Shown here: one piece after another, positions 20,259 to 30,568 of the stretch | How positions within the stretch are numbered: the first letter of the stretch is position 1 | Layout: each line of letters starts with the position of its first letter | Source of the DNA: Helicostylum pulchrum | Lineage: Eukaryota > Mucoromycota > Mucoromycetes > Mucorales > Mucoraceae | Direction of reading: 5' to 3' | DNA length: 30,864 nt | Assembly (NCBI GenBank): GCA_025677825.1 | Contig: JAIXMO010000108.1 | Span: 1 to 30,864, forward strand | Position numbers and translations under genes: made by a program | The notes under the pieces: generated by a model | The model's database searches: none | What the model was told of the DNA's origin: nothing | The model's input: only the letters and a program-made list of their open reading frames with translations

Positions 20259-23200
20259 ATGACTCAATCACCACCAAAGACACAAACTAAATTTAGCACT
20301 GCTATTTTACGTTCAAATAGTACTATTGGTAATAAGAGAATCAATATATGAAAAAAAAGAAAGACTAACAACATATTTAGGAGACAATATATCGAAACGA
20401 CTGGAACAAAAACTAGATACTCGTTGTATTCACACTATTACACAAGACGATAATAATTCGGTGTTATCATTAGCTGCAAACGACAAGTACTTGTTTTCCG
20501 GTAGTCAAGGATCAAAAATTCATGTAAAAAACACACAAGCATATTATATAATTCCTTAACATTTTTTCTTTAAATAGGTATGGGATTTAAACACTTTTCA
20601 ACTTGTCAAAGTATTTGAAGGTCATTACGGTAGTGTGCTTGATTTAACTATATCTGCTGACCAACAGTGGTTATTTAGTTGTTCAGGTAAAATCCATCAC
20701 CACCCCCGCACCCCCAAAATAAACTAAATTTAAATCTTTTTTTTTTCTAGGCGATGGTACCGTAAGAGTATGGGACATTGATCGACTTAAATGCTCTCAT
20801 TTAATTCGCTCCTGTCACGATGTCGGTGATATTTTTTCAGTTACATATGCAGAGAAATCGCATTTATTATTTTTTGGTTGCCAAAACACGAGTATGCAAT
20901 GGTACGATTTTGGTCTTGGACCTCACACGACACCACCGCACCAACCAATGATTCAAGGCAGTAACCAGCCGGATACACAAAAGTCCCAGTTCTTTCAAAT
21001 GTTCCATGATTTAGGTTTGAATGCTAAACAGCACCATGATTATTTGTTTACAGAGGAAACGGATTTAATTCAATGTGTTATATGTACAAATCAAGTGTAT
21101 GCGAATGCACATAATGGCTATGTGTACTGTATGGCTTATGCAAACGATTTACCGAATATTGAAGGTGAAGTTATTATTACTGGTTCTGGCGATGGCAATA
21201 TAAAGGTACAACTCATATATACAGATATATATATATATAAAAAAGTCTCATGTAAACCCCCTCCCATTAGATTTGGTCAATTCAAAATAAATCTGTACGA
21301 CATTATCAAACACTGACAGGCGGTGACCCAGATAGAGGTATATTAAGCTTAGCTATTTCAGAAGATGGGTATTTATTTTGTGGTGTACAAGGTGGCCATG
21401 TTCAGGTATTTTATTTACTTTTTTTAAAAAAAAGATAGACTCATTTTCATTTTAATTGACGCAATTGTGTGTATTGCAGATTTGGGATCTTGAAACGGTA
21501 CAGTTTTTTTTTTTTTTTTTAATCTGTCTTATTTACTGAAACAGCTTTTCCTTTTTTAGTATCAGTTAATAAGATCCGTCATAGCACACTCAGTAAAGTA
21601 TTAAAAGTCATTTGTATACTGTATCATTTCCTTTTTTTTAATAAATTCTGTATAGGACGATGTTTTATCAGTGATGGCAAAAGATTCCGGATTTATCAGT
21701 GCATCTGCCGACGGACTTATAAAGGTTATTATGTATTTATTATATTATACTCGTATGCAATATACTAACAACAATGAATTAAAAGTTCTGGAACGAAGGG
21801 TTCGATTTTTCTGAATCAGTAGATGATCATAACGGTATTATCTTATCCATGGCAAAATCAAATGATTATCTCATCACAGGAAGCAGTGATCATTCAATCA
21901 AAGTATGTGCTACAGTAAAAAAAAAATGTTTTTGTGTATATGTAATATTATCTAATTTATATGCCTGTACCCTTTAGATTTGGGACGTGCCAACATCTTT
22001 GCAACTCTCTAGTCCTGAACAGTTCCGAAAAAACAATAATAACTATGATTGTTCATCATGCGGTAAATTACCTGCAAATGGATAATATTAATCTAGGAGC
22101 TAACATCTTTAAAAAGATTTACTAATGTACGTTTTGGAACGATGGGTATCTATACGTACAGTTAGTGGAAACCCACAATACTTTGAAGAATGTCGTCGAG
22201 GAGCTAGGTTCTTTAAGAACATATTACAACAATTAGGTGCACACAGTCAACTGGTAAAACTTTACTTGCTACTTTCCCGAGTATATTAATATTGGTTTGC
22301 TTCATATAGATACCTGGCGTTACAGGAAGAAACCCGTTAATATTTGCAAAATTTTCTGCAAATTCTACTCGTCAATCATCGGAGGAGGCCAAGGTACCTA
22401 CTGTGCTCTTTTATGGCCACTACGATGTCATTGCCGCCGAGAATGAAACGGGTGAATGGTTACAGGATCCATTCAAGTTATCTGGGTTAAACGGATACAT
22501 TTATGGAAGAGGAACCAGTGACAACAAAGTAAAGAGAAATGTTATTTTACGCAAAAAAAAAAAAAAAAAAAACGATTAAAAAATTATGTATGTTAGGGTC
22601 CTATTTTAGCTTCTGTGTTTGCAGTTCATGAGTTATTAAAAGAAGGTCTGTTAAACGTAAATGTTATATTTCTTATTGAAGGTGAAGAAGAATCCGGGAG
22701 TCATGGGTTTTTAGAAGCTCTTGATAAACACCAGGTACACACACACACATATATATATACATATACACGAAAGACGATACACTAAAACTAAAGGATAGAA
22801 TATGTTTGAGAATATTGATTTAATTATACTAAGGTAAAAAACGAAACAAAATGGTTCAATGTTATAAATATTTACTCACTTATAGTAATTCGTATTGGCT
22901 TGGAGAAGATGTGCCTTGTATTACCTACGGTTTGAGAGGCGTTATTCACGCTAGTGTCACGGTAAGAGTGCTACCATTCCACCACAAAAGACACATGTAT
23001 AACGTGCTGATTTTTATTTTTTATTTTGTTTAGGTGTCAAATTCTTTAACTGATTTACATTCTGGCGTAGAAGGCGGAGCAGTTTCAGAACCATTGATTG
23101 ATTTAGTTCATGTTTTAGGAAAGCTAATTGATGATGATAAACGGGTTCTTATACCAGGTAAATTTACATGTATAAAAGAGGTAGGTAGGTAGGAATTTAC

Positions 23201-24069
23201 TAACTCCCCCCCCCCCATAGAATTCTATGATGATGTATTACCAGTATCTGAGGCTGAAGAAAAACTTTATGATCCTATTGTGGCATGGTTTAAATCGCAA
23301 GTATTCAAATAAACCCCACATGACTTCTATACCTAAAAACTTTTTTTTTGCAGATCAAAAACGTTACCTTTGTCTACTAGTAGATCACAGCATTCCTGTA
23401 TTACATCTCCCTCATTATCATCAGAGGCTAATTCAAGGTATGAAAGCAGTAACTGCAGCGATGATGAATCAGTTGTTAGCAATGAGCCTATCCTTCAAAC
23501 TTGTGAACAAATTAAAAAACAGTTGATGTCGCGATGGAGGTACCCTACTTTAACCGTACATACAATTCATGTTCCCATGGATAACCCTACCATTATATCG
23601 CACTGTGCAACATCTGCTGTCAGTATGCGTATTGTACCCAATCAAAGTATCACTGAAATATGCAGCAAGTTTGAAAAATATGTTCGCCATATCTTTAATA
23701 ATTTAAAATCTGAAAATAGAATCTCTGTAAGTTAATGTTTATAATACATTGCATATATAAAAACTAACTATCAAATAGATTAAAATTCAAAGCTCTGCAG
23801 ATTATTGGTTAGGTAATCCGGATAGTAAATACTTCAAAGCTGCTGAATTAGCTATTGAAGAAGAATGGAAGGTGAAACCATTGTATATTCGAGAAGGAGG
23901 ATCTATACCTGCTGTTCGTTGGTTAGAGAGGTTTTTTGACGCACCTGCTATTCATATACCATTCGGGCAGTCTTCCGATCAAGCTCATTTACCAAACGAA
24001 CGTATTCGTTTACAAAACTTGCATGCTGGAAGAAAAATTATCAAGACACTATTAAAGAACATTCAATAA
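20259..24069 (+). CDS. dug2: Dug2-like WD40/M20 metallopeptidase, glutathione breakdown
   Basis: Nineteen exons: 20259-20328, 20381-20523, 20578-20686, 20751-21205, 21271-21405, 21480-21497, 21560-21592, 21656-21724, 21786-21902, 21978-22062, 22117-22253, 22310-22528, 22597-22734, 22799-22833, 22886-22961, 23034-23157, 23221-23296, 23354-23726 and 23779-24069; 900 residues (yeast Dug2 is 878). In yeast, Dug2 with the glutaminase-like Dug3 cleaves glutathione to Glu and Cys-Gly, and Dug1 finishes the dipeptide. Residues 1 to about 400 are WD40 repeats (GDGTVRVWDID, SADGLIKFWNEG, GSSDHSIKIWDVP). The rest is an M20 peptidase: FYGHYDVIAAE, GRGTSDNKGPIL, IEGEEESGSHG, DLHSGVEGG and SDQAHLPNERI carry the metal and catalytic residues. 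At the usual Asp ligand the sequence reads SNSYWL (Asn). Intron 17 fits the frame only as a GC-AG intron. The stop codon overlaps AATAAA. Confidence 0.9.
23297..23353 (+). other. Probable GC-AG intron in dug2
   Basis: The frame before this intron (ending AAA TC) and after it (A TCA AAA ACG) match only if the donor is GCAAGT at 23297. The GTATTC four bases on would leave the wrong phase, and the only in-phase GT (23288) would create a stop. GCAAGT is the preferred context of natural GC-AG introns. Length 57 nt, ending TTTTGCAG. Confidence 0.75.
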
Positions 24070-24494
24070 ATTTCTATTTAATTTTTATTCTGCAATATAG
24101 TATATCTAGCTTCTTTTTTTTTTTAAGCTGTCATAAACAAGATTGTTTCGATTCTTTATCGTGGCACGTATTTTTATTTTGTTGCAAGTACGTTCTGTTG
24201 TGCGTACAAAGGCAAAAAAATCATAAAGTAATTCAAAATTTAATTGTAATGAAAGGATCAACACACAAAAAGTGTAAAAAAAAAAAGGGTGTTTATTAAT
24301 TTTTTAGGTTAGTTGATAAAAACAAGTATAATCGTGTAGTGGGCTACTAGAATTTTTTTTATATAAAACCCCAAAATAGGTCAGAAGAATACCTCAGCCA
24401 GCAATTCCCAAACGAAGTATAAAGGTAAATAAAAGGCTACAAGTGGCGCCGGTATCGTTCGATAATATCACTTTCGGCGACTAGTTACGATTTT
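24070..24494. other. Intergenic region before the Fanzor relic
   Basis: 3' UTR of DUG2, then AT-rich DNA with T- and A-tracts. I see no clear terminal inverted repeat or target-site duplication marking the left end of the Fanzor remnant. Confidence 0.4.
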
Positions 24495-25374
24495 ATGAAG
24501 CCAATGGCGCCATGTGGATCAAGCAAATCACTTTCTTCTTCTAAACCAGGTGCATCTTTTTCTAATACAAGTGCATCTTCTTCCAAACCAGGTAGGTCTT
24601 CTTTAGAGCCAGGTTTTTCTGAGGATCCGCTTGTTAAGAAGATTATGGTGGTTAAAACAACGGTAAATAATATTTGGAAACGTGAATATTTAAAGTCATT
24701 GCATGAGCTGGTTGACACAGTAAAGATATTTGTTATACGTATGTTTGCTTTTTCAAAATATATTTTTCTGCAAGAATCAGAAAGAAACAGAACTTTTAAC
24801 GTGCAAGTCTTTGTCAATAAGGAGTTTTTTGCAAAAGTCATTCTAAGCGTTATCGCCACAGCGTTCTAACACACCTTCCATTCGAACTAACTATCCTGAA
24901 AATTACACCTTTAAAAAGGTTTCAATTTATTACGACGTCATGGTTAGCCCTGAAAATCAAAGTTTCATGAACCAGCCCGAAACAAAGGACTGAAAGATAT
25001 GTTGAAGAGAAACGGTTTTTCTGTTTATCATATCAATGAATACAAAATCTAGTCCATCTGCCCAGTATATGAACATACTTTGGAAAAATTCAAAACTGTT
25101 CCAAGCCCTTGACCTTTCCGACGGGCAGCAATGCCAACAGTTACATGCCATGGGTTACTACGGTAAAATAATGGTAGTAATAATAATTAAAACTTGTAGT
25201 AGTAACATTTACAAATTATAAGTTGTAGCAATACGGAGTGCACTGGTGGGGACCAAAGACGATTGTGGAACCGAGACCTAGCTGCAACTCTTAACTTTAA
25301 AAAAAAAATTACAGCGTTTAAGGGTAAATGGAGAACGTCCCCCTCTCTTCTCTCGTAATCAAATCATCCACTGA
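24495..25374 (+). pseudogene. Truncated Fanzor (eukaryotic TnpB-like) element relic
   Basis: Two blocks in the same reading frame. Block 1 (24495-24869) is an intact 124-codon frame with a Ser/Lys/Pro repeat, then VKTTVNNIWKREYLKSLHEL, resembling N-termini of Mucoromycota Fanzor proteins. Block 2 (about 24930-25374) is the C-terminal half: KFHEPARNKGLKDMLKRNGF, VYHINEYK, a CP pair, LEKFKTV, PTVTCHGLLR, then CSNTEC and LWNRDLAATLNF. The last matches the TnpB/Fanzor NRD..A RuvC-III motif with its catalytic Asp, and the Cys pairs match the inserted zinc ribbon. Block 2 has at least five in-frame stops, one zinc Cys reads Tyr, and about 55 bases of stop-rich filler separate CHGLLR from CSNTEC. 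RuvC-I and RuvC-II are missing. Fanzors are RNA-guided endonucleases of eukaryotic transposons; this copy must be inactive. A late frameshift precedes ERPPLFSR at the 3' end. Confidence 0.78.
24536..24612 (+). repeat. Short imperfect coding repeat in relic N-terminus
   Basis: GCATCTT.TTC.AAACCAGGT-type units recur about every 50 bases, encoding SSSKPG and variants (SSSKPGAS, SSSKPGRS, SSLEPG). Probably a linker expanded by slippage. Confidence 0.6.
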
Positions 25375-25636
25375 ATTTATCGCTTCGGTTATTTTATACT
25401 CGGGTATCGTATTTTATTATTAAAGAGATAAAGCATTAATTATTTTTATTTTTCTCATTCAGGCTCAGGTTTTTTCTTCTTTCGGGAGGTTCTTTCCTGG
25501 GTGTGTACACCCCTTTTTTACCCCCCCCCCTTTAATAAACCCCAACTAGAATAAATAAATGAGACATTTTTGATCAAGATAGTAATAAAAAAACGTACTT
25601 ACATTTTTTTTAAAAAAAAGGCTCCAAAAAAACTAA
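25375..25636. other. Spacer 3' of the Fanzor relic
   Basis: AT-rich, with a small perfect hairpin GGGTGT-GT-ACACCC at 25499-25512 followed by a T6 run and then a C10 tract at about 25521-25530. CTAAC followed by TATGTAG at 25631-25661 resembles an intron 3' end. Function unknown. Confidence 0.4.
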
Positions 25637-25851
25637 CGCGCTGTATATGCTTATATGTAGGGAACCAAAGCATATTAAAGCACTTGATAACAAACATGCT
25701 TTAACTGAATATCCATCACTATCAACAAAAAGCAAGGCAGGAGTAAGTTACCAAGATGAAACTAAAAAAGAAAGCAGCCTTTTGTTGAAAATAGTAAAAA
25801 AAAAAAACGTACTCATGTATTTGCTCTACACACACTTTTTAAACTGTAACG

Positions 25852-25888
<37 letters not shown>

Positions 25889-26174
25889 CACTATATAGTT
25901 ACATGTAAGTAGGAAGACTAAGCGTATTAAAGTAATTGATAATGTACTTGGTAAAGAGAATATTCCACCGTATACTTTATCCAAAAGAAAGACAGGAGAT
26001 GACAGTTGCAACAACCAAACTAAAAAAAGAATACAGTTCGAGTTAAATAATCACCCAAACGTTACACCAAAAGTAAGTCGACGCCTCACGGACAGCATGA
26101 TAAAAGTAACTACTACTACTACTACTACCACTACTACTACTACACAAAGCAACAGTACGTTAAAACTTTATTGA
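25637..26174 (+). pseudogene. Diverged tandem duplication, KEN-box-like frame
   Basis: Two related segments about 260 bp apart. Copy A (25637 to about 25770) encodes REPKHIKALDN, then LSTKSKAG and ETKK. Copy B (25899-26174) encodes RKTKRIKVIDN, GKENIPPYTLSKRKTG and QTKK. DNA similarity begins at CTTATATGTAGG / GTTACATGTAAGTAGG. Copy B stays open for 91 codons to a TGA at 26172-26174 but has no early ATG; copy A has an ATG at 25647. An A34 tract (25852-25885) lies between them. GKENIPP contains KEN followed by Pro, as in APC/C-Cdh1 degrons of cell-cycle proteins such as securins and cyclins. Possible readings are two exons of one gene with an internal repeat (GTAAGT at 25744 could be a donor), or a decayed gene pair. 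I do not recognise the family. Confidence 0.4.
25852..25885. repeat. A34 homopolymer
   Basis: Thirty-four uninterrupted adenines between the two copies of the tandem duplication. It could be a retroposed poly(A) tail of copy A or simple slippage; its exact length in the assembly is uncertain. Confidence 0.85.
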
Positions 26175-26954
26175 ATTATTACAACATTACGTCTATTTAA
26201 AACACAAAAAGTCACTTGCAACAAATGATTTACTATTAAAGAAATAAAACCAGTGTCTTGTCCTCGCCCCCTTTTCTGATCTAATTTTAGGTTCCAAGTT
26301 ATTCTTCATTTCTAGAATCTTATAACTGTCAGAAAAAGGATACACGCAAGATTTCTTACAAAGCAACTAATTGAGAACATTTTTTATGAAAATTGTTTAA
26401 CTTTGCCCCTAATTTTTTTTTGACGTAAAGTTACTTTAGTTCTATATGATCTTTTAATATAACAAATTTCGGAGCTATATATATTGATAAATTACTATAT
26501 AAGGTAGTAACAAATAACTTGTCATAACATAATTTTGTTAACATTAGATTGATTTAATGTTGTCTATTTTTACATACATTATTGCATTTATTAGCACCAG
26601 ATAATACAGCGATGAGCCTCCCTGATTGTCCCTTTTTTCTTATTCAGCCACACAGGCACTGAAAAGTTGTTTAAATAAATAAATAATAAAGAAAACCCTA
26701 CTCACCTTGGATAGTAAAACAAGTTTATTGTTAATAGTCATGCAAGCCTTTTTATTTGTTGTGAAAAATTACATGGATATATTTTAAAGAAGAATTGATG
26801 GTTTATTGATGGTTTACAATTTTAGTATGATATTATTAACTCAATAAGGAAACTGATTTCATACACAAAAAGGGGTGCTAAATAAAAATAGTTTTTTTTT
26901 TTTTTTTTTTTTTTTCCTTTTTCTTTCTCGCTTTTTTCTTTTTACTATTAAAAT
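26175..26954. other. Intergenic region, nothing recognised
   Basis: Very AT-rich. Ends with a T-tract (26891-26916) and a TTTTTCTTTCTC stretch just before the next gene, the same leader style as elsewhere in the window. No gene, RNA or clear repeat seen. Confidence 0.5.
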
Positions 26955-28073
26955 ATGGCTCAACGGGCAAGTGAATTACGATACTTTTTAACATTTGCTA
27001 TTCTTTCTTCCGTATCCATGTTACCTACAAAGCAATTATACCTTGACTTGACACTTGAATCATACATTGCACCATTAATAGCGTACTTTATTTTGACTCT
27101 ATCTTATTGTATTTACAAGGTATAAATCATATATTTGTATTTAAACTTTTTTTTTTTTTTCTAATATTACATTTTTTAGAATTTAATGAAATATCAATCC
27201 AGTCTTAATCACATTGTATCTAATTTTGAATTCCAATTGGTTGCAAATGATACAATGCCCAGTACCTATCTGGAACCCAACTTAACTGCAACCAAAGTGA
27301 ATAATAAATCACGTTCATCAATAATAACCGCAAAGAATTTATCTCCAACTGTAAAGAAAATTCAAATGAAACAGATTGAATCCGAACCAGTGTGTGCAGA
27401 ATGGATTGTAGTGACCGAGAAAAAGAAAAATGCACGTACTGTGGTCAAGGAGAAAAAACCTAAAACCAAACCAAAAAATACTAATAACAACAAACAAAAT
27501 AAGGTCAAGAATAATAATAATAATAATCTAAAAGTGGTTAAACCTAAACAAATTCTTCAACAAACTACTCCCGTTTCATCTGGTCAACCATCATGGTCTA
27601 ATGTAGTCAAATCTAGTAAACGGGAAGAGGACGAAGAATTGATTATCCAAGATGATTTACCTTCCCTTAGTGATAATGAAAGTACGACTGGCTCAATTGA
27701 ATCTCCTTGTTTATCTTACAAGGATTTGACTCATCATCATGCACCTGTGGTAGTCGAAGAAAAATACTATTCTCCTTTTTCAACAGGATTTGATTTTGGT
27801 GTATTACCTTCACTAAGATCAAAGCATCATAAATCAATGGACAACTACTACCCAACCAGACCTTATTATACCCAACCACCCACATCCATTTTAAATTTAT
27901 TGAACCAATCTGATCAAGTTGAAACTACCATCACACCTACATCTTTTAAATATTTTGACGACATGATGTTGTCTACCTCTTTATATAATACAACTACCCA
28001 TGATAATACTAATCATCTTTCATTAATGGACTCTAATAAAAGAGTGTGGGACGCCATAAATTATATTCCTTAA
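26955..28073 (+). CDS. Two-helix, low-complexity protein of unknown function
   Basis: Two exons, 26955-27119 and 27180-28073, with a 60-nt phase-0 intron ending TTTTTTAG; 352 residues. The start is in ATATGGC context and just follows a T-tract. The first 55 residues hold two hydrophobic segments (FLTFAILSSVSML and YIAPLIAYFILTLSYCIY) separated by a short loop, likely a membrane hairpin. The rest is soluble and disordered: a WIVVTEKKK segment, Lys/Asn-rich stretch, then PSWSNVVKSS and an acidic DDLPSLSDNEST patch, and a Tyr/Pro/Asn-rich tail ending KRVWDAINYIP. I recognise no domain. A tail-out ER or mitochondrial outer-membrane anchor is possible. Its stop codon is only 19 bp from that of the converging TPR gene, so the two 3' UTRs must overlap. 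Confidence 0.7.
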
Positions 28074-28092
28074 AATATTCTTTTTCATTGTT

Positions 28093-29416
28093 TTACATTA
28101 TTGAATTTTCATCTCGTACTTTTTCAAATTCTAATCTTTTTAATGCACGATCCGCTTCTTTAATACAGCTAGCATGTTTGTAATCACGTCCATGTTGACG
28201 TGCACTGGTGTAAAATTGACTTGCTTTGGCTTTATCTTTTGTTTGCTGCAAATACACATAACAAAAAAAGTTTATGAGAATTTTATCACTCACTCACAAA
28301 AAAAAAAAAAAAAATTACCTCAAACAGCATACCCATATTAAACAATAATACTCCACAGGTTTCATCACATAATTCTTTATCTCCATTATTTTTACCTGTA
28401 TTTGGGTTCTGTGCTAAATCTAATCCACGTTGACCCCACACCTTTGCTTCTTCAAATTGACCCATACTCGAATACGACTCTGCTAAATTATTCATCAGTA
28501 TCGCTGATTGACAAGACTGCAATCCGTTTAATTCCAATGCTTTTAAATAGAGATGAATCGCTAATCTAAAAAAAAAAAGAACCTTTTTCTAATATATTTA
28601 TAAAGAACTTTTCTTTTAAAAAAATACGTACTCTGGCTTTTTCCGAGACGAATAAAAAGCACCTAAAGCTTCTAACGAAGCACCGATATCAGTTTCGGTT
28701 AACCAAGCAGGCATATGTTCTTTATCAAACACAACATCGTCCGAGTCACCGTACTGTGATTTAGCCTTGGAAGAAGATTTTAATACATGTTCTACAGACC
28801 AAACGTACCATTTCTCTGCCTCCTCATCGTTTTTCATAGCTGCAGCAATATCGCCTAATTTCTGTGCAATACCAACCGCCTTCTTTTGTTCAGTATTCGA
28901 TAACTGGTTTAAGTCAAAGCTAGTAACATCCACAGTACTATTTTGAAGCCCAACCAAATGACGTAAAGCCAACCTTAATGTCTGTCTAGCCTCTGGCAAC
29001 TTACCTACTGTTTCTTGCAACGCACCCAGCTGAATCATAATACCTGTCAACGGTGCACCGTTTGGCTCTAATTCAGGTGACTGTAAGCCTAGATCGAGAG
29101 CTTCGTTAAAATATTTAAGTGCCAGGGTACTGTCTTTGGTATGTTCGTAATAAAGTGCCTTTCTCAGCGCTTGTCGCACTGCCTTGGGAAATTTTTGGAT
29201 ATCGGAATTCAAGTACTCGTAAAGTCCAATACCCAAACAAATAAAACTGGCTCCAATAAGCGCTACGGGTAAAGGGGGGATGTGGAAAGGACGTTGTGCA
29301 TTGTCGCGCGTGGTGCGTCGGGTGGCATAAAATGCTGTCTTTTGAAATACAGGTAGTGCAATAGATCGAGGTGGTGTTCGAAATGCTCCGATACGAGCAA
29401 GTCTAGATAAGGACAT
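28093..29416 (-). CDS. Mitochondrial TPR protein, Mgr3/TTC19-like
   Basis: Minus strand, three exons: 29416-28632, 28565-28319 and 28245-28093; introns of 66 and 73 nt; 394 residues. The N-terminus is Arg/Ser-rich without acidic residues (MSLSRLARIGAFRTPPRS), as in a mitochondrial presequence, followed by one membrane helix at about 51-69 (ALIGASFICLGIGLYEYL). The remainder is TPR-like helices: VRQALRKALYYEHTKDSTLA, ALKYFNEALDLGL, TGIMIQLGALQETVGKLPEA, AEKWYVWSVEHVL, ELAIHLYLKALEL and MNNLAESYSSMGQFEEAKVW. This layout matches fungal Mgr3, an inner-membrane adaptor that feeds substrates to the i-AAA protease Yme1; TTC19-type proteins are the main alternative. Family-level assignment rests on layout and the LRKALYYE...TGI pattern. 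It converges with the preceding gene. Confidence 0.78.
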
Positions 29417-30568
29417 TCAGGAAAAAATAAAAAGGGTATAAGAGAGAAAGGAATTTTTTTTTTTTGAGAAACTAAAAAAAAATACAAGGCCTTACGTGAC
29501 TAGCTTTAACGAACTGTAAAATGGATAATCTTATTTCCTTTTTTTTTTTTGGCACATGTTAAGGCGCCCATATCATAGGCCGTATAACCATAGGAAGGGG
29601 TGATAAAATAGAAATGTAATTAACTCAATGAATTCTGCATCTAATTCAAACAATTTTGGGTACCCTTGGGCACCCAATTTTTTTTAACTATCTTATATTT
29701 TCGATATGTTTTTTGAGGTTTTTAGAGCAAACAATTGTAAATGTAAAATTTACATAGTAAACACGGAATAAGTTATTCCGAAACAAATGTTTGTACAAAT
29801 ATAGCAATGAAATTATTTATTTTTAGTCTCAGTCAAAAAAAAGTTTGTTACATGTTCCAATTTATATCTGCTGTATACTTTGATACCGAAGCGGCAAACA
29901 ATCATTAAATGTTTATATATGATTTAAGAAATATGCAAATATGCAAATATATTTTTAGTTGGTGTAGTGACCTTTACTTACAGCGTTAATGACAATGACA
30001 AAATGACCGTGTAATTACTGCAGCTCTTTTTGTTATGCAGTAAATATTAACTCATTTATTTTTCTAATAACAAATAACAGCTTAAAGTAACTTCGCTACT
30101 TTGTATTACTGGGTGAATTTCTAGCCATTTTATAGTTACTATAAAGTGATATGTAGCTCAGATGTTATTGTAAATAATAATAGCTATATAAAATACAAAA
30201 CTATTTTACTTATTATTTTAATAATGCCTTCTTTCTTTGCTACCATCAGTTTTACTTAAATTTAATAAAGAAAAATGTTTTAGCCACTGTACATTTATTT
30301 ATTGCTAAATTAACCGGTAATAATAAATACCGAGAAGAATAAATGGTATTTTTTTTTGGTTTTGGTCATCTTTTATAATATTTTTTATTATTAAATTGCT
30401 AATTATCAAACAGGGAAAAGAAAAAAGAATAATACTTATATTACAATAAGCTAAAAGAATTATTATTGCTTGGTTAAATTGAGTTGGGGGTGGGAGTTAA
30501 AAAAGAAAAAGAAAATAAATAAGTATCTGTATTTATATATTCTATAATATACAAGTCGCTTTTATATG
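29417..30568. other. Intergenic region with clustered palindromes
   Basis: AT-rich, about 1.15 kb. A group of perfect short palindromes sits at 29732-29799 (listed separately), and another, TTTATAG-TTA-CTATAAA, near 30129-30146. No gene or RNA recognised. The proximal 60 bases hold the leader of the TPR gene. Confidence 0.5.
29732..29799. repeat. Cluster of short perfect palindromes
   Basis: Within 68 bp: ACAATTGT (29732-29739), ATGTAAA-A-TTTACAT (29741-29755), CGGAATAA-G-TTATTCCG (29764-29780), ACAAA-TG-TTTGT (29783-29794) and TTTGTACAAA (29790-29799). The spacing is nearly head to tail. Possible reasons are a compound regulatory site, an end of a decayed transposon, or chance in AT-rich DNA; the 17-nt CG-flanked one is the least likely to be chance. 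Confidence 0.65.

Noticed and set aside
22079..22116. Acceptor at CTAG|GAGCTAAC for Dug2 exon 11
   Set aside because: It gives a frame without the M20 start motif; the acceptor at 22116 restores DLLMYVLERWVSIRTVSG.
24485..24859. Antisense frame of 124 codons opposite the Fanzor N-terminus
   Set aside because: Mirror of the sense frame; the sense strand has the family motifs.
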